This document shows, one piece after another, positions 31,679 to 43,254 of a DNA stretch of 64,000 nt; the stretch's first letter is position 1, and each line of letters begins with the position of its first letter. The position numbers were made by a program, and so were the translations under genes. The notes under the pieces are model-generated. The model made no database searches. It saw only the letters and a list, made by a program, of their open reading frames with translations, and was not told the origin of the DNA. The stretch comes from Xiphydria camelus (taxonomy: Eukaryota > Arthropoda > Insecta > Hymenoptera > Xiphydriidae). The stretch is taken from contig OY783200.1 of assembly GCA_963678675.1 (NCBI GenBank), positions 10,899,431 to 10,963,430 of the forward strand. The letters run 5' to 3'.

Positions 31679-33851
31679 GAAGCAGCTCGCTTACGTTTAT
31701 TTTTCTGAATGATAAGATACGCATGGATCGGCAACGCTCGCTCGTCGGGCGGTTCCGCCCGCAAAGGGTATAAAAGCAATGTGTTAATTTCAACTCTAAT
31801 CAGTGGTGGAAATTGCGTACCGAAGAAAACCACGGTGACGAGACGCTAGTTATATTAAAGTTTTTGTTTTTCAATTATCATACAAATATATTATAAGTAT
31901 TGCATCAATAACGAGTATAAAAAAATTAACAGCGAAAAATTGAATATTATTTGTCGGTGAAAATGAAGGTTAATCCATTAAATGTTATTCAACTTCTTTT
32001 AACAACCTTTCAAGCAATGAATATACCTCCAACGCCAATAAATAATGAAGAGATACAACTAAAGGACAATTTTGAAAATATTTTATTAAATGCAATGAAT
32101 GAATATTCTGGTGTAGAAATGTGATAGAGGAAAATTCTCTATATTTTGGAGAGCCTTATAAAGATTGTGAAATGGATATTGTTGAAGATAAGGAATACGC
32201 ATCAGCCCTTAATGTACCAGAAGTATCTCCCAATGAGTGTACAAAGGATAAAGAAGATTTATCTTATGAGTATAAATTAAGAGCAGTTGAATATTGGCGC
32301 AGCGGCAAAAAAAAGAATTTAAGCCTAGAAAGTGTTACACGGAAATTTAGAAAAGTGAAATCAATAACACAATTAAAAAGATGGGCGCATTATTTAAACA
32401 AGGGTGGTACATATAAGGAAAAGATTGCTAGGATTTGTAGTTATACATTGGAAAATTTCAAATCTCTGCTATCGATAGTGCTCTGATAGTACACGATTCT
32501 GATTTACGCAGGTGGGCTTTACAAGCACAGAAAGAAATTGGCGATAAAGACTTTCGTTTTCAAGCATCTGAAAAATGGATAAGATTGTTTAAAAAACGCT
32601 ATCGCATAGTATCAAGGAAAATTAATAAATTTATCACAGCAAAAACAATCGAAGATGGTACCGTGTTAAAAGAAAAATCTGAAACATTCATCCACGATGT
32701 AAAACGACGCATTGGAAATTATGAATTGTCAAATATATACAATTCTGATCAAAGCGGATTTCAACTAGAAATGCATACGGGCAGAACTTTAGCCGAAGAA
32801 GGTTCAAAGCAAGTACAATGTTTAGTACAATCAGTTTCATCTACGATCCATAGTTATACCATTCAACCTACTATATCAGCCGAAGGGAAGCTTCTTTCTC
32901 CGCTTTTTTTAGTTTTAAAGGAGCCTACTGGCAAATTTGGACCGATCATAGAGGCAACTCTTTTTAGGCCAGAAAACGTTTATGTAGAAGTATCAAAATC
33001 TGGAAAACTGACGTCAGGTAAAAAATTATATCTAATTATGCTATATATTTATGCTTTTATTGATTTTCACTCCTTAAGTAATTTCAACCAAAAATATATT
33101 TAAACAAATTTTAATTGTAGAACATTTTAAAATATAGTTGAAAGAGGTATTTTTTCCACATACTGGTTCGAAAAGCTTATTATTAATTGATTCATGGACT
33201 GGACACTGTTCTCAAGCAGTTCAAGCTGTTAAGCCATCAAACAAGGAAGTTGAAGTTATGATAATAAACCTCAAGGCACTACAGGACGTATTCAACCTCT
33301 TGATGTCTACGGATTTAGAATATGGAAAAATTTTGTCAGACATTTTTCTGACAGTGTATTGTTAATGAATTATGACCTGAATTTACACGTGAGAGATAAT
33401 ATTATTAAACTGCAATCGCTCGTTCATAACCAATTTTCATCTCCACGATATGTAAATCTTTTCAAATACTCGTGGTTCAAAAGTGGTTACACAGATTTTA
33501 GACCTGATGAATTTGAAAATCCTGTAAATTTTGCATTTGGAGAATCCTGTAAATCGCAATGCGAAATTCCAGGTTGGGAAAATATTGCCGTAATTCGTTG
33601 TTCATGGTGTCAAAAATCTCTATGCTTCAAACATTTTTTTGATGATTACCATTACTGTACCGCATACAATGAATAAAATCCGACGTACTCGTCACCGTGG
33701 TTTTCTTCGGTACGCAATTTCCACCACTGATTAGAGTTGAAATTAACACGTTGCTTTTATACCCTTTGTGGGCGGAACCGCCCGACGAGCGAGCGTTGCC
33801 GATCCATGCGTATCTTATCATTCAGAAAAATAAACGTAAGCGAGCTGCTTC
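31679..33851 (+). mobile_element. Pogo-like (DDE_1-type) DNA transposon with ~165-bp TIRs
   Basis: GAAGCAGCTCGCTTACGTTT at 31679 is mirrored to 33851; TIRs extend through GGAAATTGCGTACCGAAGAA and GTGACGAG. One broken transposase gene lies between them. A diverged relative forms the arms of the palindrome at 37113-39668. No clear target duplication was seen. Confidence 0.85.
32121..33676 (+). pseudogene. Pogo-like DDE_1-type transposase, broken
   Basis: The N-terminal part (32121-32486) includes YKLRAVEYWRSGKKKN, a Psq-like HTH. The catalytic core carries IYNSDQSGFQLEMHTGRTL (first Asp), SVSSTIHSYTIQPTIS, LLLIDSWTGHC (second Asp) and IQPLDVYGFRIW (third Asp). The C-terminal end is a Cys/His cluster (CSWCQKSLCFKHFF, YHYC). 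An intron from 33016 (GTAAAA) to TTGTAG at ~33118 is plausible. Lesions: a frame change near 32462, TGG to TAG at ~33134 and a frame change near 33263. Superfamily named from motif memory. Confidence 0.75.
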
Positions 33852-35243
33852 ATAATACGTCCCCGCAGCTGTAAACAGATTTGGACAGCTATATGCCGAT
33901 ACGCATCCGCAACGGTAAAAAACATGAGCGGCTGGTTACCGACACTTGACCACAAAGTTTTAATAGCACCATATCATGAGTTTCAAGATTATCTTATTTG
34001 TGACTCTTTGTCTCTATTGAACCATGTATAAACAATTTTATCCACTGCATTTAAAAATATGTCGCATCAAAAAAGAAACAAAAATAATACCCGGAGAAAT
34101 ATTATTTATCGTACATATACGAATAATTTTAATTGAATTGAACAATTATTAAATAATATTTTATACGAAGTATAATGTCAAGAAATATATTTCATAAAAT
34201 ATGTAAGTATTAAACGCTTAGCGCCAAAATTAAGTCGCGCGACACTAGCGATCGGGCGACCAACACATGAGTTACTCCTCAACGGAGAGGGCAGTGCATT
34301 AGTTGGCTCCGAGCTGTAAACATCGTGATAAGCCTAACTAAGATACATCCGATCGTCAATAACTTTCGCAAATTAACGACAATTGTATTGATTTAGGTAG
34401 GTGTTAAACTGTAGGTTTATGGTTATGTTTAGTGCGTAAGACTCTGTAAATAATTGTAATATAGTTTTCAGCAACTACATCTTACATTGTCTGAGTTCTA
34501 CAACCTAAATCAATCTCCTGGTTAAATTTCTGATTTCGAAATTTACAAATATTATGAGAAATGTTCAAGTACACGAAAATGAACGGAAAATTCACTTTAC
34601 AAATTCTATCTACAAAAGCTATAAGAAAAAGAAGACGAGAGGTTTACAAAAAATAAATAAATAAAGGTGAATTATTAAAATATGAGTATTTTTGAACGTA
34701 TCAGGATATGAGAAGCCCATAAAAAATTTTTTGAAATATAAGTGAAAATACAGTAAGAAAAAATTCAAAAGATTTTTCTGCAATTGATACACGTAAACAT
34801 AGGAAAGATTTCCTCGATAAACTCAATTTTTTCGAAAAAAGCCGAAACACGTATTTTCTACTTTTTTTTGCTCTTTTAATTGCCATTGGTCTCAACAAAA
34901 AATGTGCAAGTTTTTTTCTTACAATGATTTTGTGAATTTCAACCCTTATAGTTTTTTAATTAATTATCCCAATGAAATGTAACAAATTGCATTTTTCATC
35001 ATTTTTTATGTAGATTATTATCCACTTGGTTTCATTTCAAAAGATCAATTGCAAGTATGTGAAAACCAGCAATCACCCTTAGGAGCAGTCAATTTTGAGG
35101 GTTAATTTCACCCCTTAGAAATGTTTTTCCGCACATAAAAAAAATATGTATCTCTTAGATTTTGACGTAGAATAACATATATCAAAATGAACGAAATCGG
35201 CGAGGTACACCTGGGACGGTTTCCTTGTTAGTCAGGACGCGCC
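33852..35243. other. AT-rich intergenic DNA, nothing recognised
   Basis: No convincing coding frame or inverted repeat was seen apart from a short GC-rich patch near 34230-34330 (TAAGTCGCGCGACACTAGCG). Confidence 0.5.
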
Positions 35244-35247
35244 TTAA

Positions 35248-36536
35248 GGGGTTATACGCAGTCAGAAGGCCGAAAAATACCGATTTTTCAAGAATTTTTC
35301 CTGGGAAGACATTTAAATTTATTGACTTAAAAATTTATATACATATTGTGACAACTTTTAACTTTACTTTCATATGTTTCATTTGTCAAAATATTTATTT
35401 TTAAAGCTGCTAGAACCGATCTCTGGGAGCTCCTCTAAGAAAAAGGCGTCTTGCGGTGAGCACGATATCTCTGGATTGCATCATCTAAAATGAAAAAACC
35501 AAACAAATTTCGATAATATAAGGTATTATCTAGTATTTAATCGAAGGAATAAGCAAAATATTAATTTTTGACAAAATTGCGGCTACTCAAAACAAAAGTA
35601 TCGATTTTCGACATAAATTGAGACCTTAAATTGTTCATAAAATGGAAAATATTAATCGGCCAGAAAAAACCTTCGATCAATTACTTAAAAATAGACTTCA
35701 AAAGCTTGTGTAAAAATTTGAGACTGAACGGTTCAGCCGTTTCCGAGATATCTTGCTCACCGACTTCAAAAACGCAGTTTCGAGAAAAACGCGTTTAAAG
35801 TTTCAACAGCACGTTACACATAGTAAAAGGACTAGAATCTATGGTACGAACTGCACACTTATCACATAACAAAACAATTTTAAAACCAAGTCCTCGTTCA
35901 GAAGCAGTTTCAAACTTCACAATTCCGTCACAGATTTTACACTTCACATATTTAGAAATTGCCGCAAACACTGTAATAAAGTTCAAAATTCGATATTCGA
36001 CAGACGAATCACGCGGAACGAAGATTTCTTCTTGCATTTTAAATTGTTTCGCTGAGGCACTAAAATTACTTTTATCCGTCTCAGCTGTCTTCGGATTAAA
36101 AATATTTCTTCGCTTTTTTGGTCTCGACTTTTGCACCTTGGAAGATGCTCTCTTTTCTCTACTACACTTCATTTTCACAGAGAAATCACAACAGAAAATA
36201 TAAACGAACGTACGAGTTTACTGCTTGGCTTCGCTATTTAGACTGATTACTTTTCAATATAACAGTTTGGGTATCTGAAATAAGGCATAACGGTATCAAA
36301 GCGCATTCCAGGTAATTAGCTGCCGCTATTTGTAAAATTAGCTACCGCGCTACCTCTTGGGCCTCTGCTCCTAGTTTCTAACGCTCCGAGATGTCTTTGC
36401 AAATGTACGTGTAACTTCGAGAATAATCGTCGGATTGACATGAAATTTTCTGTGTATATACATAAATATACGTACATTACGAAAATAAAATTTAAAAAAA
36501 ATCGATTTTTTGAAAATCCTGACTGCGTATAACCCC
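35248..36536. mobile_element. TTAA-inserting element with PF20700-like transposase N-terminus
   Basis: GGGGTTATACGCAGTCAG at 35248 is mirrored by CTGACTGCGTATAACCCC to 36536, with TTAA on both sides. TTAA duplication is typical of piggyBac and Kolobok elements. End sequence GGGGTTAT is shared with 62788-63725. Confidence 0.85.
35795..36178 (-). pseudogene. N-terminal transposase fragment with paired CxxC
   Basis: Reads basic (KVQKSRPKKRRNIFNP), then YRILNFITVFAAISKYVKCK, CKICDGIVKFETASERGLGF and KIVLLCDKCAV. This resembles, from memory, the N-terminus of 'Mutator-like transposase' proteins abundant in arthropods. It stops after 127 residues with no catalytic part, so the element is non-autonomous. 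Confidence 0.6.
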
Positions 36537-36540
36537 TTAA

Positions 36541-36730
36541 CGTATCACTCCGACGTCTCCAGCAGGAATGCCCCATAGTGCCCCTTCGCTGTCCCAGGTC
36601 AGGTCAGTCTGCTGCCCTCACAAAGGGTGGGGTGCCCCAGACGAGATCCTCCGGTGGTTGGCCCGGTGACGTCAGAGTACCGAGAACTCTCGAGCTACCC
36701 CACGCCCAGGCGGGGTATGCTTACAAGAAA
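36541..36730. repeat. GC-rich repeat-like stretch
   Basis: Unusually GC-rich for the region (CCTCACAAAGGGTGGGGTGC, CCCACGCCCAGGCGGGGTAT); resembles the 3' end of a LINE but cannot be assigned. Confidence 0.3.
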
Positions 36731-36912
36731 TTATTATCTGCATTGAAAATTTGTCACACTTTGATAATATCAATCTGATAATCTGTCAACATTTGACATA
36801 ATTTGCATTATTTCATGAAACAAATGTCTTACAATTGTTAATAAATTATATTACAAATTTTTGAAACAGGATAACGATATTTGACAATTTTTAATTAATT
36901 TCTCGTTAAATT

Positions 36913-37060
36913 ACCTACACAGCACGAAATATGTATGAAATATTGCAGATAGCTTGCAATCTTGCATTCATTTAGCAATATTTAGGTATGAAATATTACA
37001 AGTACCTTGCACTGCAATATGTCTTTTACAATATTTAGTATTAGTATTTGGCATTTACCG
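36913..37060. repeat. AATATTGCA-rich repeat, left copy
   Basis: CTACACAGCACGAAATAT and repeated AATATTGCA/TGCAATATT motifs. A mirrored counterpart ends at 43112 (ATATTTCGTGCCGTGTGGGTAG), with similar motifs at 42300-42420 and 42890-43110. They may be ends of one large interrupted element or independent copies. Confidence 0.45.
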
Positions 37061-37623
37061 GGCACTCAGTCCTTCTGGACCATTATGCCCGAGCCACACT
37101 TAGGGCAACTCACAAGGAAACGTTTCGAGGCCGCCGCTTCCGATCTTGATAAAACTTCGTAAATTTAAAGTTTATCGAAAAATAAGAGACCCCTATTTTT
37201 TTATAGCGGCCCAATTTTGGTTTAAGGGGGTGAAATGGACCCCTGAATTTTCGCCCCCTTCGAGCTATCTCCGAAACGAAGCGAGATAGATGAAAACTTT
37301 CAATGTACGTTTTGTTTGGTTTTTTTAGTATAATAAAATCCCCTAAACAGATTTTGAAAAAAGTATTATTTTTCAAAAAAAAAAAAATTTTTTTATCTAA
37401 TTTTTCGAAATTTCGGTTTAGTCATGTGGACAAAAATTTAGGAAATTTTATTACAAATTCAACCATGTATGACATGATATATTTCCCTCCTACAGTTTTG
37501 CAAATTTCTAACTTTTATGTCTGATAATGAGCGGGCTACCAATGGCAGTGACGGGATAGGTCGGGGGTTATTACTTCTATGTATTTTAATGCCACTTTTC
37601 TTTTATTTAATAAAGTTCAACTT

Positions 37624-38409
37624 CTATGGCTCATAATTATGACAATAATGGTATTCCGTGAAAAAATGTTTCATACAAAGTTGTTTCTTACACCAAGCAC
37701 ACGTAATAACGGCAATATCGCCACATATGTGGCATCGTGGTTCCGAGTCCTGTGCAAAACAAAATTCTACAGGATGTTCAAATTCAGGAGGTCTCCTGAA
37801 TATATATCCACTCTTGAACCACGAATATTTAATAAAGTTAGTAAACCGTGGTGAAGAAAACTGATTATGAGTAAGAGATTGAAGTTTTAAAATATTATCT
37901 CTCGAATGAAGGTTAATATCGTAATTGAAAAGAGTTACAATATCTGACAACCTCCTTACAAAATTCTTCCACATTCGAAATCCGTATACGTCTAGCGGTT
38001 GAATCAGTCCGGTGGTGCCTTGTGGAATCGTCATTAATATTATTGTCTTGTCTTCTGGTGTAGCTTCTCGAACACTTCGCTCACATTGTCCACTCCAAGA
38101 GTCCAGCAGTAAGACGCTTGTAGATCCAGTGTTAGGGAAGTAAACTTCTTGCAGCCATGTTTTCATGAGATCGGTTGTAAGTTTCCCAGATTTGGAAGCC
38201 ATGAAGTATACATTTGGCGGCCTAAACACGGTTTGTTGCACTCGTTCTCCCAATTGCCCACTAGCCTCTTTTAATACCACATAAAGAGGCGACAGTAGTT
38301 TTCCATCAGCAGATATGGTGGGTTGTATAGTATAGCTGTGGGTTGTAGAAGATATTGATTGTACCACAGCTTCAATTTTTTTTTCAGTTTCATTGGCTGC
38401 GTCTATCAT
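37624..38409 (-). pseudogene. Pogo-like transposase C-terminal two-thirds, truncated at 38408
   Basis: Open for 261 residues: VVQSISSTTHSYTIQPTISA, TWLQEVYFPNTGSTSVLLLD (second Asp), IPQGTTGLIQPLDVYGFRMW (third Asp), and the Cys/His end CHICGDIAVITCAWCKKQLC. The N-terminal HTH and first catalytic Asp (NSDQSG region) are missing, replaced by the foreign exon. It is the relative of the 31679 element's product, with no internal lesion in what remains. Confidence 0.8.
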
Positions 38410-38416
38410 TCAAGTG

Positions 38417-38640
38417 ATGGGTTCAAACGAGTTACCGACTTTTGAGAAGATCGTGGAGGATCTTAAAAATGGGCACATACCATTGCCGTCTCCCGGGAAA
38501 TCGCTGGATCTGACATTCCGCACAACAGGACCATCCATGGCCGAAGTAGAACGAGAGCTGCAAGAATGTGAGGAGTACTGGAGGAAACAGTACGCGAAGA
38601 AGAAAAGTAAAGAAAAAAATGATTCCAACAAAAAACTATA
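38417..38640 (+). CDS. Unrecognised host-like terminal exon inside the transposon palindrome
   Basis: The frame reads MGSNELPTFEKIVEDLKNGH, PLPSPGKSLDLTFRTTGPSM, then AEVERELQECEEYW and a Lys-rich end KKKSKEKNDSNKKL and stop. An AG precedes it (TTCAAG at ~38414), and AATAAA lies at 38712-38717. Transposase similarity ends abruptly at 38408 and resumes in inverse orientation at 38786. The 'F-x2-I-x3-L-x2-G-x-IP' start is only loosely like short peroxisomal/DUF5572 proteins; the family is not claimed. Coding character is good and there is no lesion. Confidence 0.5.
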
Positions 38641-38805
38641 AAAATTCAGACAATTTTATCTAACCTGTGAGTGAATTATTAGTTACTTACACACAAACAG
38701 AAAATAATATAAATAAATTAACGGTCGGATTTATTAATAAGATTTCTGAACAATTTTTGTCCATTTTATTTTGATAATATTCCGCTAGACGTATACGGCT
38801 TTCGA

Positions 38806-39156
38806 ATGTGGAAGAATTTTGTAAGGAGGTTTTCAGATATTGTAACTCTTTTCAATTACGATATTAACCTTCATTCGAGAGATAATATTTTAAAACTTCA
38901 ATCTCTTACTCATAATCAGTTTTCTTCACCACGGTTTACTAACTTTATTAAATATTCGTGGTTCAAGAGTGGATATATATTCAGGAGACCTCCTGAATTT
39001 GAACATCCTGTAGAATTTTGTTTTGCACAGGACTCGGAACCACGATGCCACATATGTGGCGATATTGCCGTTATTACGTGTGCTTGGTGTAAGAAACAAC
39101 TTTGTATAAAACATTTTTTCACGGAATACCATTATTGTCATAATTATGAGCCATAG
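38806..39156 (+). pseudogene. Inverted duplicate of transposase C-terminus
   Basis: Repeats MWKNFVRRFSDIVTLFNYDI to the YHYCHNYEP end of the minus-strand copy, with only two amino-acid differences seen (L/F and M/I). Lacks the catalytic part. Confidence 0.85.
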
Positions 39157-39668
39157 AAGTTGAACTTTATTAAATAAAAGAAAAGTGGCATTAAAATACA
39201 TAGAAGTAATAACCCCCGACCTATCCCGTCACTGCCATTGGTAGCCCGCTCATTATCAGACATAAAAGTTAGAAATTTGCAAAACTGTAGGAGGGAAATA
39301 TATCATGTCATACATGGTTGAATTTGTAATAAAATTTCCTAAATTTTTGTCCACATGACTAAACCGAAATTTCGAAAAATTAGATAAAAAAAATTTTTTT
39401 TTTTGAAAAATAATGCTTTTTTTCAAAATCTGTTTAGGGGATTTTATTATACTAAAAAAACCAAACAAAACGTACATTGAAAGTTTTCATCTATCTCGCT
39501 TCGTTTCGGAGATAGCTCGAAGGGGGTGAAAATTCAGGGGTCCATTTCACCCCCTTAAACCAAAATTGGGCCGCTATAAAGAAATAGGGGTCTCTTATTT
39601 TTCGATAAACTTTAAATTTACGAAGTTTCATCAAGATCGGAAGCGGCGGCCTCGAAACGTTTCCTTGT

Positions 39669-40411
39669 CAGCAGAGAGAGTTCCTCTCTCCTCCGCTCTC
39701 AACTCTGGTGAACCGGGCCTCCATTCAGAAGCCTTGCCCCCCCCCCCCCAGGTGTTTCAACCAGAGGGGGGCCTTTCTCATCTGTCCCTAACCTGGAGGG
39801 GAGGGGGGAGGGATCCTCCATGCAGAAGCCTCTCCTCCCCTCTACGAGTATAAAACGCCGAAAACCTGGACAAAAATCGAAAAAAAAAAAATTTTCGTTG
39901 GGGATTTTCCTGCATCACGTTAGCTACAGGAACCCTTGAAGTATGTGTATTCATAGGAATTAGGTCCCCATTACTTATATATTCTCGGAAACTCCAGTCG
40001 GAAGGTAATCTTTGTCTGAGTCGCGAGACTTGTGTACGTGGCACGAAAACAAACCCGAGTATTGTAACAGATGGTGAAGGAGCAAAACACGGCCGATTTA
40101 AGTGAAACAAAATGGAACCTACTCGTGAAGAGAAGTAGAAAATAATACGATTAGTTTAGATTTTATTTTATGGAGGGGAAACATTCTGAAAAGCAACTAG
40201 TGCATTCAATTGTGAAAGGTGAAATTTGGAAAAGATTTGGCTTCTCCGATGGATAAGTATAAAAACCCCACCGAACCCCGAACGAAGAGATGAAATAGAA
40301 GTGAGGTACATGTACACTTCAGGTTTGACAGGTCGGTGTATAAATTGGAACTTGTGATAGTACGAAAGAGGAAATATATCGATAGAGAAAAAATAATAAT
40401 AAAGTAATTAC
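39669..40411. other. Repeat-like pyrimidine-rich DNA and AT-rich DNA
   Basis: 39690-39850 repeats CCAT(G/T)CAGAAGCC with C-rich runs. AAAACGCCGAAAACCTGGAC at ~39853 is mirrored at 42125-42148. No gene recognised. Confidence 0.4.
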
Positions 40412-40672
40412 TTGATTATTGTGATCCAATTCCATTGCATCTCCTATTTTTTTGCCACGGCTTTGATTTTTGACAGAGAAGAAAAGTCCATCGATTCGTC
40501 CCGTGCTCGCATGACGCTGAAAACAAAAAATAGAATGATCACAAAGATATGCGTCCTTCATACGTAATCAAAGTGAGGTTAAAACGGTTATATAGAAAGT
40601 AACTTATCTGATGGCAATTCTTCTGAGATACTGCCGTCTCCTTTCCTGCTCTTTATGCACAGGCAACTAGAG
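40412..40672 (-). CDS. Exon-like pair, paralogous to 31105-31323
   Basis: Block 40672-40614 reads LCIKSRKGDGSISEELPSD after a TTCTCTAG acceptor. Block 40516-40412 follows TTTTCAG and reads RHASTGRIDGLFFSVKNQSR then GKKIGDAMELDHNNQ before GTAATT. ATA/ATC, AGC/AGT and CTG/TTG differences from the 31-kb copy support this frame as once coding. Gene not identified. Confidence 0.35.
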
Positions 40673-40794
40673 AAAAATAGCACTGCATCCGTTCACTATC
40701 TCGATTATTCGAAAAAAATGCAAACGATTATCAAACTATAGGGGTACGGAGCGTCTGTCACATTTACCACCGATGTTTTTCGGACTGAAACGTC

Positions 40795-40920
40795 TACTTC
40801 CTTCATAACTCCGATTACACTGAATTTTTACTTTTTATTAACAAGCGCGTCCGAGGATCGAAATAAACGCGAGGGAAATTGTTTCGCGAATGGAAATATT
40901 TTATTAACTTTGAAAACCAT
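40795..40920. repeat. Fragment of the 21779-24793 palindrome arm
   Basis: ACAAGCGCGTCCGAGGATCG, TTGTTTCGCGAATGGAAATA and TTAACTTTGAAAACCA match 22030-22140 in inverse orientation. Confidence 0.75.
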
Positions 40921-41066
40921 AACCAAACATTCAAGAAATATATTCTCTCACACACTCTCACATACATTTGATGGCGTATGCGTGTGGTCACATCTGTGTA
41001 GACATTTTCGATCATGGCCGACTATTGCCGAAGATAGGCCGAATTTTTCGGACATTTAGACATATA

Positions 41067-41464
41067 CAGGATGTTACGCAGGTCGATGAAAACCTTATAT
41101 GAGCTGATAGAATACCTCATTTAAAAACTATTTAGCCACAGTTACCTTAGTACAAACTCTGATAGTTTTCGAGCTATTCGCCAATGAAAGAATGAAGATA
41201 ATAACTCTTACATTCATTTTTTCAGTTTGAATGATTGCTCTAATCTGTATTTTTCTATTTAATATGGTAAGGATTGTCTAAAAACGAAGTAGAGATTAAT
41301 AACATCATTTTAACACATTGAAAACGGGTGATAACATTATCACTTTTTTGCGAATAGCTCGAAAATTATCAGACTTTGTACTAAGGTAACTGTAGCTAAA
41401 TAGGTTCTAAATGAGGTATTCTATCAGCTCATATAAGGTTTGCATCGACCTGCATAACACCCTG
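41067..41464. mobile_element. Mariner-type MITE, ~125-bp TIRs
   Basis: CAGGATGTTACGCAGGTCGA is mirrored by TCGACCTGCATAACACCCTG, with TA flanks; arms share ATGAGCTGATAGAATACCTC and CCTTAGTACAAA. Confidence 0.85.
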
Positions 41465-41710
41465 TATATATCGCCCGAGAAATCGGATTCTCGACTTTTA
41501 GGCGCAAGGGGCGTGGCTTCACGTTGCTAAGGAAGAATCTCTGTTAATATCTAACTTATAACATTTATTCTGGTCTCTATCAGTAGAGAATAGTCAATTT
41601 ATATGGCGTAACTAAGTATAGTTTTGGTTAAAACCGTATATTTATTGAGAAAATTCGATGTCAAAATTGAGGGGTGAAGGGGGCAGACATTTTTCCTGTA
41701 AAGAAACACG

Positions 41711-41878
41711 GGTGCCCGCAGCGACAGCGCTATCGTCGTTCTAACGAACTACTTGAATGTGAACATGCCGCGAGACACTACCATGTCTCTTGATGGGTGC
41801 CCGCGACGACAGCGCTGTCGTTTCTGACGAAACTAACTTGAACGAACATGCCGCGAGACACTGCAGTGTCTCTTGATT
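41711..41878. repeat. Tandem duplication, two ~85-bp units
   Basis: GGGTGCCCGC-GCGACAGCGCT and AACATGCCGCGAGACACT each occur twice in the same order. Confidence 0.75.
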
Positions 41879-42208
41879 GTGATGGATTCTTTTAGGACCA
41901 TTCTCATAAATTCAGTTGTGCGATTCTGGCCTCGGATTCATAATCAGCGACCCTGAAAACTCCCGGGTACCCAAATTCAAGGCAATTATTCAATTTTACG
42001 TCAAGATTTGATCCGCGCATGCGCCGTATTGCGGTGCCATCTAGGAATTTTGCAATTCTGGGATCGGATTTGTGATCAGCTACTCCGAAAACCCCCGAGT
42101 ACCCGAATTTAGAACAATCCGTTAACTTTTCGACTTTTGTCCAGGTTTTCGGCGTTTTGGCCCACTGTGAACCGGTCTTAGCTCGAACCCAGGATCCCGG
42201 AAAAATTA

Positions 42209-42300
42209 TTTTTCTGCAAGCTGGGATTCGAACCCTAGAACTATCGCCCGAACAGTCTTCGAGAGGCCAGCATTTAGACCATCCGACCACTGCCGGCGAC
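42209..42300 (-). repeat. tRNA-like sequence (probable SINE head)
   Basis: Minus strand: A-box-like GTGGTCGGATGGTCTAAATG, a CTCGA anticodon-like loop and B box GGGTTCGAATCCC. The acceptor stem does not pair. A second B-box-like GGGTTCGAGC lies ~40 bp further at ~42186. Confidence 0.5.
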
Positions 42301-43120
42301 TTTTGCAATATTTATGCAATATTGTAAATACCTTGCAATGTTATAATATCAATTGTAATATTTTGGTAATATTGCAGTATCAATATTTATGCAACATTGC
42401 AAATATCGTTTACTGCAAATTGAATTTTTATAATTACATTTAATTTAATCTGGAATTTGTATTCAGTTAGATTTTAATATTGCGTTAGCCTGAATAGAAT
42501 ATACTCAATGATGAAAATTCTTTATAAAATTTAAACATGCGCCAGTTCCCGCTATTAATCACAGAAAAACGCGTAGTGAAATGCGATCGAGTATTATATG
42601 AACAATGTATGCATGGTTAACAACCTAGCGAAGTTTGAAGAATTTGATCATTTGAACGCATTGTTCATTTAGAACATAAAACGTATCCGATCCCCCCCTA
42701 TACAAGAGCACGTAGTAGATGAGAACTCGAGAATAATGGCCGATTAATAAAGTTAAGCCGCAAATAGTGCGGCCAGGATTTGGATGGGGACCGCTTTAGG
42801 ATGAAAAACTTATCACTCGATCCCAAGTCGGTATTTGTTTTTTTAAAATAATAGTTATTTACAAAATAAACCTTTTTCTTCCACATTCTGAAATGAGATT
42901 ATTTTGCAATATTTAACACATTTCTTTCCAGTATTGTAGACGTATTATTTTGAAATATTGCAGAAATAGTGCTCTGAAAATTTGTAGCAGTATGTGAAAG
43001 GGAGCGGACATATCCACGTTGCATAAAGATTTCTTCCATATTCTTGAAATATTGCAAATTTTTCTAGCAATATTTCAAAAATGTTTATGAAATATTTCGT
43101 GCCGTGTGGGTAGATAGATT
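42301..43120. repeat. AATATTGCA-rich repeat DNA
   Basis: TGCAATATT/AATATTGCA recurs at 42303-42420 and 42900-43080, ending in ATATTTCGTGCCGTGTGGG near 43110, the inverse of the 36913 end. No gene recognised; it lies downstream of the UNC79 3' end. Confidence 0.45.
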
Positions 43121-43254
43121 CTATTAAAAAATGCGTCTGTAAAAATCACCAGAAACTGATAGAATTTGTCATATTTCTTTGAACTTTTGTAATTGTATAA
43201 GAATTCATAATATCTTACTATTCTTAACAAAATTTTTACTACATTTTCATCAAG

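Larger units (their letters stand above)
37113..39668. mobile_element. Palindrome of pogo-like transposase arms enclosing a foreign terminal exon
   Basis: Arms 37113-37998 and 38786-39668 are nearly identical inverted copies (CAAGGAAACGTTTCGAGGCC at both outer ends), each encoding the C-terminal third of a transposase. Between them lie more transposase (to 38408, minus) and then 38409-38785, which is unrelated to the transposon. Near-identity of the arms implies recent formation or gene conversion. Confidence 0.85.

Noticed and set aside
42209..42300. Functional tRNA-Ser on the minus strand
   Set aside because: A and B boxes are recognisable but the acceptor stem does not pair; more likely a SINE head.
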